Assembly (NCBI RefSeq): GCF_031877795.1
Contig: NC_133932.1
Location: 74,699,937-74,763,936, forward strand
Length of the DNA stretch: 64,000 nucleotides
Origin: Strix aluco
Taxonomy: Eukaryota; Chordata; Aves; Strigiformes; Strigidae
Reading direction: 5' to 3'
The position numbers and the translations under genes are program-made. The notes beneath the pieces were generated by a model, which was not told the origin of the DNA, made no database searches, and worked only from the letters and a program-made list of their open reading frames with translations. Of the stretch, positions 60,546-64,000 are shown piece by piece. Each line of letters starts with the position of its first letter. The stretch's first letter is position 1.

Positions 60546-62036
60546 CCCACCATTATCCAACATTTAGCTTTCGAACCTGCCTGTCATGTCACATTTCAGA
60601 AATGTCCCCGGTGAGGCTGGGTAGGTTTGGCAGGGCACAGGAGGGAGCGGGCAGTTTCTTGGGGGGCGCATCCTGGGCAGCGCCGCCGGGTCTCCCCCCC
60701 CTTCCCATGCAGGGTCCTCTGCGGGCTCCCCGCGCCTCGCGTAGTCTCCACTGATAGAACATTACCTCGAAGACGTACTTAAAACACGGAGGTTCTGCAA
60801 TTTGAGCTTAATTGGGATGAAACCACCCCCAAACACGAAACAGCGAAGAGGCTTTGAGAAAACCAGCACACTGCACTCAGTATGTTTCTGGAAGCCAAGT
60901 ATGAAAACAAAATGGCAGAACAAAAAACAGTCTTGCCGTTGCTCCTCTGCCCTCAAGGACAGATAGATTTTCCAAACTGAAACTATAACGAATACACACG
61001 CAAGTTCCCTAAACTTGCAGTGTCTTCAGCGTCATTTTGAATGATGTGTTATTTTTTTGTGCTTGTAAATTCATGTTTAATCTTAGCCTGATTTTCAAAA
61101 GTCTTCGAGCAGTCTTAAATGCAGGATTACAATAGATAATTTTAAGTTCCATATTTGAAAATCTCCTTTAGTATTTTATATTTCCAGTTGCAAATAGATA
61201 AACATGTTTAAAGCGTCTGTCTACCTCCAGTGATTTCAGTGAGTATTACATTAGCCAGCAAGGGCTTCACGTTATAATTGTTTTTTCATTACAGGCAAAA
61301 TTTTAATTTTCTTATAATAAGCAAAATCCATCATTTTACTCGAGGAAAGAGAACATCCAGATTATTTTTTTTTCCTGTTAACTGTGATGCAGAGAACTCT
61401 CCTTTGATGTGATTATATACATTGTCAAAGACAGCGAATAAAGGCAGGACCTCTATCTTTTTTGGCAATCCTGGCCAGCCAACACCCAGTGTTTATTGCG
61501 GTATCAGCATGGTAATTACAATGCAGCTGATTTAAACTTTGATGTAATAGTCTATGCTTTCTTCTTGTTTTAAATGTAGGTTCCAAGCCAAAAAAGATAA
61601 AGGCTGGTAGAGGATTATGTTGCTAGGTGAATCATTCCTGATATATGACATATACATAACTATGAGATAGGTTTTCTACCTGTAGTGTTCTTTTTAAATG
61701 TCTCATGGTTGATGGCTAAAATAGGATTTACAAAACTTTATTTAGTAGGATTCAGAGCTGTGCACGCTTTAAAGCATAATAAAGTTTTACATGTCAACAG
61801 AAAATGAGAAATTATATGCCTTGTCTTAAACAGGAGGGTAGGTTAGATGGTGGAATGATACATTAGGCTGAAAAATCTGTGATGCTGCAAATTACTTCTC
61901 ACTGTTTTGTTAGCTTTTGTTTGAATAGTGCATTTACTTAGGTATCCAAACCAAAGAACAGCGGTGAGAAAGGTGAACAATGCACTGTAAAGGAAAGTGC
62001 ATGTTAAAGTTAGTAAGAGGGATTTAAAATTATTTT

Positions 62037-62068
62037 TTTATTATTATTATTGTTGTTGTTGTTATTAG
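62037..62068. repeat. (ATT)n/(TTG)n triplet tract
   Basis: A run of ATT units passing into TTG units in EFNB2 intron 1, a simple microsatellite. Confidence 0.85.
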
Positions 62069-64000
62069 TTAAAGCCCAGTTGCAATTGAATGCTATTTTA
62101 TTTTGGATTGGGCATTCTGCCAGACTCCAGCCTGTCAGAGCTAAGAAGACTCAAATCAAGTCCAGGCCTATTTCTGCAGCAAACGGGAGTCCTGGCTCCT
62201 TGCCTGTGGATTCATTCAGGAAGACCCATCTGGCTTTTGATGTGCTGCAAGTTTGAAGCAGTTTGTTTAAGGAACCTATGCAGTGAGCACTGGTGAAAGC
62301 ACACATAACTGCGCTTCTGACTCTTCGAGTGGTGCATCGTTTCGCATTTTCATTTTTGCTGGTGCTTGCCATCTGCTTGCCTACTGCCTGAGCAGCAGTT
62401 GGTTTCTATACCTGACTGGATAAAAGTGTAAATGTGGAGTTGGGAACATCTTGACTCCTTCTGAGGATTTGCAATCCCGTATCATTCACTATCCACACTT
62501 GAGTTGCTTTCTTCACGTTTAATTAATTTCAGTTTAGTTCAGAAGCAGTCTAGTTTAATCACTGCACAACACTTGACCTTTAGGTTTTTTTGGGTTTTCT
62601 TTTTCCAAGGTATTTCCAAGCTATATAGATTAGCTGAACAGGGAAGGTCATGTTGGCAGGCAAGATTACTAGTCTGTGTGATGAATATTTTAAAAGAGAC
62701 GATTTTTAGTGGTAATCGTTGTTCGTTCTATCAGACAGTTTTCAGGCACTTTTTGAAGAAAACAAAAGCTGAATCTTTATAGATTTATTGGTTATTATAG
62801 TCTTTTCCATTCTGTGGATCGGTCTGTGACAGCAAGGTAAGCAAGACGGCACTGTTCTTCTAGAGCCTGACTCAGGAAACTGACCTTATTCAGAAAAGCT
62901 CATGTTAAGCATGTGCTGAATGTTGAATATTTTTGCTGAAGCGGGACGAATTTAAGCATGAGCTGTCTTGAACCAAGGCCAGAGTGAAAAAGTTTTTTGG
63001 GATTGGACAAATACAGATACCTCTGAAGCTTCATTACATTAATTTTTTTTTCGTATCAGAAAATGATGTCAGAAGGTAATTTGGAAAGAGTCCAAATTTG
63101 CATTGCCAGTAGTCAGCATAGCCATACCAGTGGTGATCCCTTGTACTGGATAGGACAGCTCGAGCAAGTCCATCACCTTTGCTCCTGGAGGTCTGGCTGC
63201 ATTGGTAGCTCTGCTGGAACCGAGTTTTCTGTGCTTTTGCTTGCAGTTCGGTGGAATGCTGGTAGCACATTTCCTTCACTGACGACTGATCACAAAGAGC
63301 GACCTGGCTGTTCCCAAGAGCCCAGCTTAGTTCCTGGAGAGATAACCCAGTTTCCAATGGATGCACAGGCTGAGCCTCCCTGTGGTAGAGGGTGAACAAA
63401 ATGCCAGTGTCTCACAGGCACAGGGCAGAGGGTTAAAATTGGGTGTCTGGAGCTCCTCCCCGCCGTCCCCAGCCATCTGCTGAACCCCTCTGATAGACTC
63501 TTCCACCCCAGGCAGGAATGTCCGATCTAGTGTTGAATGCACTTCTGGACCTTTACAGCAGTTTTTAAACTACTCTAGTGTCAGTTTAGCTTAATTTGAG
63601 AGGCTCAGACCTGCAGCGGGCCAAAAGCTGGTTCTTGGTAGGTCAGATACTACTACTGCCTTGGAGGTGGCAGTGGCCACCCAGTTTAATTCTACTTTCG
63701 CAAGTGAGTCAAACTTTGGAAAAGTTGGTATTTAATGTAAGAACGCAGGATGTACACACTTGCGAGTGGCTGAATCTTGGGTTTAATGTGGGATGCAAGT
63801 GCAGACTGACTGTAGATCTCCCACTTGGATTTTTGCTCAAGGTCATTTTCTCTCACCTGAAAACTGCCTTTTAAATAAAAAGAGAAAAAGGATGTGGTAT
63901 AGGAGTGATAGAGTTATAATTGGATTCCGAAAATCTGTGTAACAATAATTGGCCAAAATAGGTTTGGTTTGTCAAATGATGCTACTAGTGATTTGGCATA

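Larger units (their letters stand above)
53173..64000 (+). other. EFNB2: EFNB2 intron 1, 5' part
   Basis: Begins with donor GTAAGT and continues past the right edge; no sequence matching ephrin exon 2 (the FLPGQG region) is present. The first 450 bases are CpG island with G13 runs. Further in are a strong cryptic exon candidate (53657-53750), a T20 tract at 57459-57478, a G-quadruplex motif (58049-58076), an ATT/TTG triplet tract near 62037-62068, and two blocks with dense developmental transcription-factor motifs near 60.1-60.5 and 61.5 kb. Open frames within the intron are not coding. Confidence 0.88.

Noticed and set aside
1-64000. tRNA, rRNA, CRISPR arrays, bacterial operons, viral genes
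   Set aside because: None seen. The sequence is animal nuclear DNA, and the only mobile elements recognised are two CR1 fragments.

Overview
The window is vertebrate nuclear DNA and almost certainly avian. Three things point to this: two CR1 retrotransposon copies of the type that dominates bird genomes, compact introns, and the gene pair ARGLU1 then EFNB2 in the same orientation, which is the conserved vertebrate order (human 13q33, inverted). Protein-coding sequence is sparse. It consists of all four coding exons of ARGLU1 (35762-44072, + strand, 276 residues) and the first coding exon of EFNB2 (53045-53172, + strand), whose remaining exons lie beyond the right edge. The exact species cannot be settled from the sequence.

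Layout. 1-34.86 kb is AT-rich DNA upstream of ARGLU1 with no gene I can establish. It carries a 5'-truncated CR1 on the + strand (about 23491-24325) with an open C-terminal ORF2 fragment, a second short CR1 tail on the - strand (about 27981-28187), A-tracts and simple repeats, and one good CTCF-core match (22775-22786). 34.86-36.52 kb is the ARGLU1 CpG island, with NRF1, CCAAT and YY1 sites ahead of or near the likely start of transcription. ARGLU1 occupies about 35.6-44.8 kb, or to 45.8 kb if the distal poly(A) signal is used. 45.8-48.7 kb is featureless intergenic DNA. 48.7-53.6 kb is the broad GC-rich regulatory region of EFNB2 with several microsatellites, including a (CATC)11 tract and six GGCCCC units. 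From 53173 to the end is EFNB2 intron 1, rich in probable regulatory sequence.

Biology. ARGLU1 is a nuclear RS/Glu-rich splicing regulator and transcriptional co-activator known in mammals to control its own splicing through a highly conserved intron 2. The sequence here shows the matching parts: an open read-through from exon 2, a candidate frame-shifting poison exon (42141-42198) and a candidate alternative last exon with its own AATAAA (40987-41520). EFNB2 encodes ephrin-B2, the membrane ligand of Eph receptors; only its signal peptide and first mature residues are present.

The most speculative observation is a set of splice-flanked open segments on the - strand left of ARGLU1. At 1030-6690 they form a phase-consistent chain that includes a hydrophobic helix. 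They could be a divergent transcript or an unrecognised gene, but chance is a serious alternative in AT-rich DNA.
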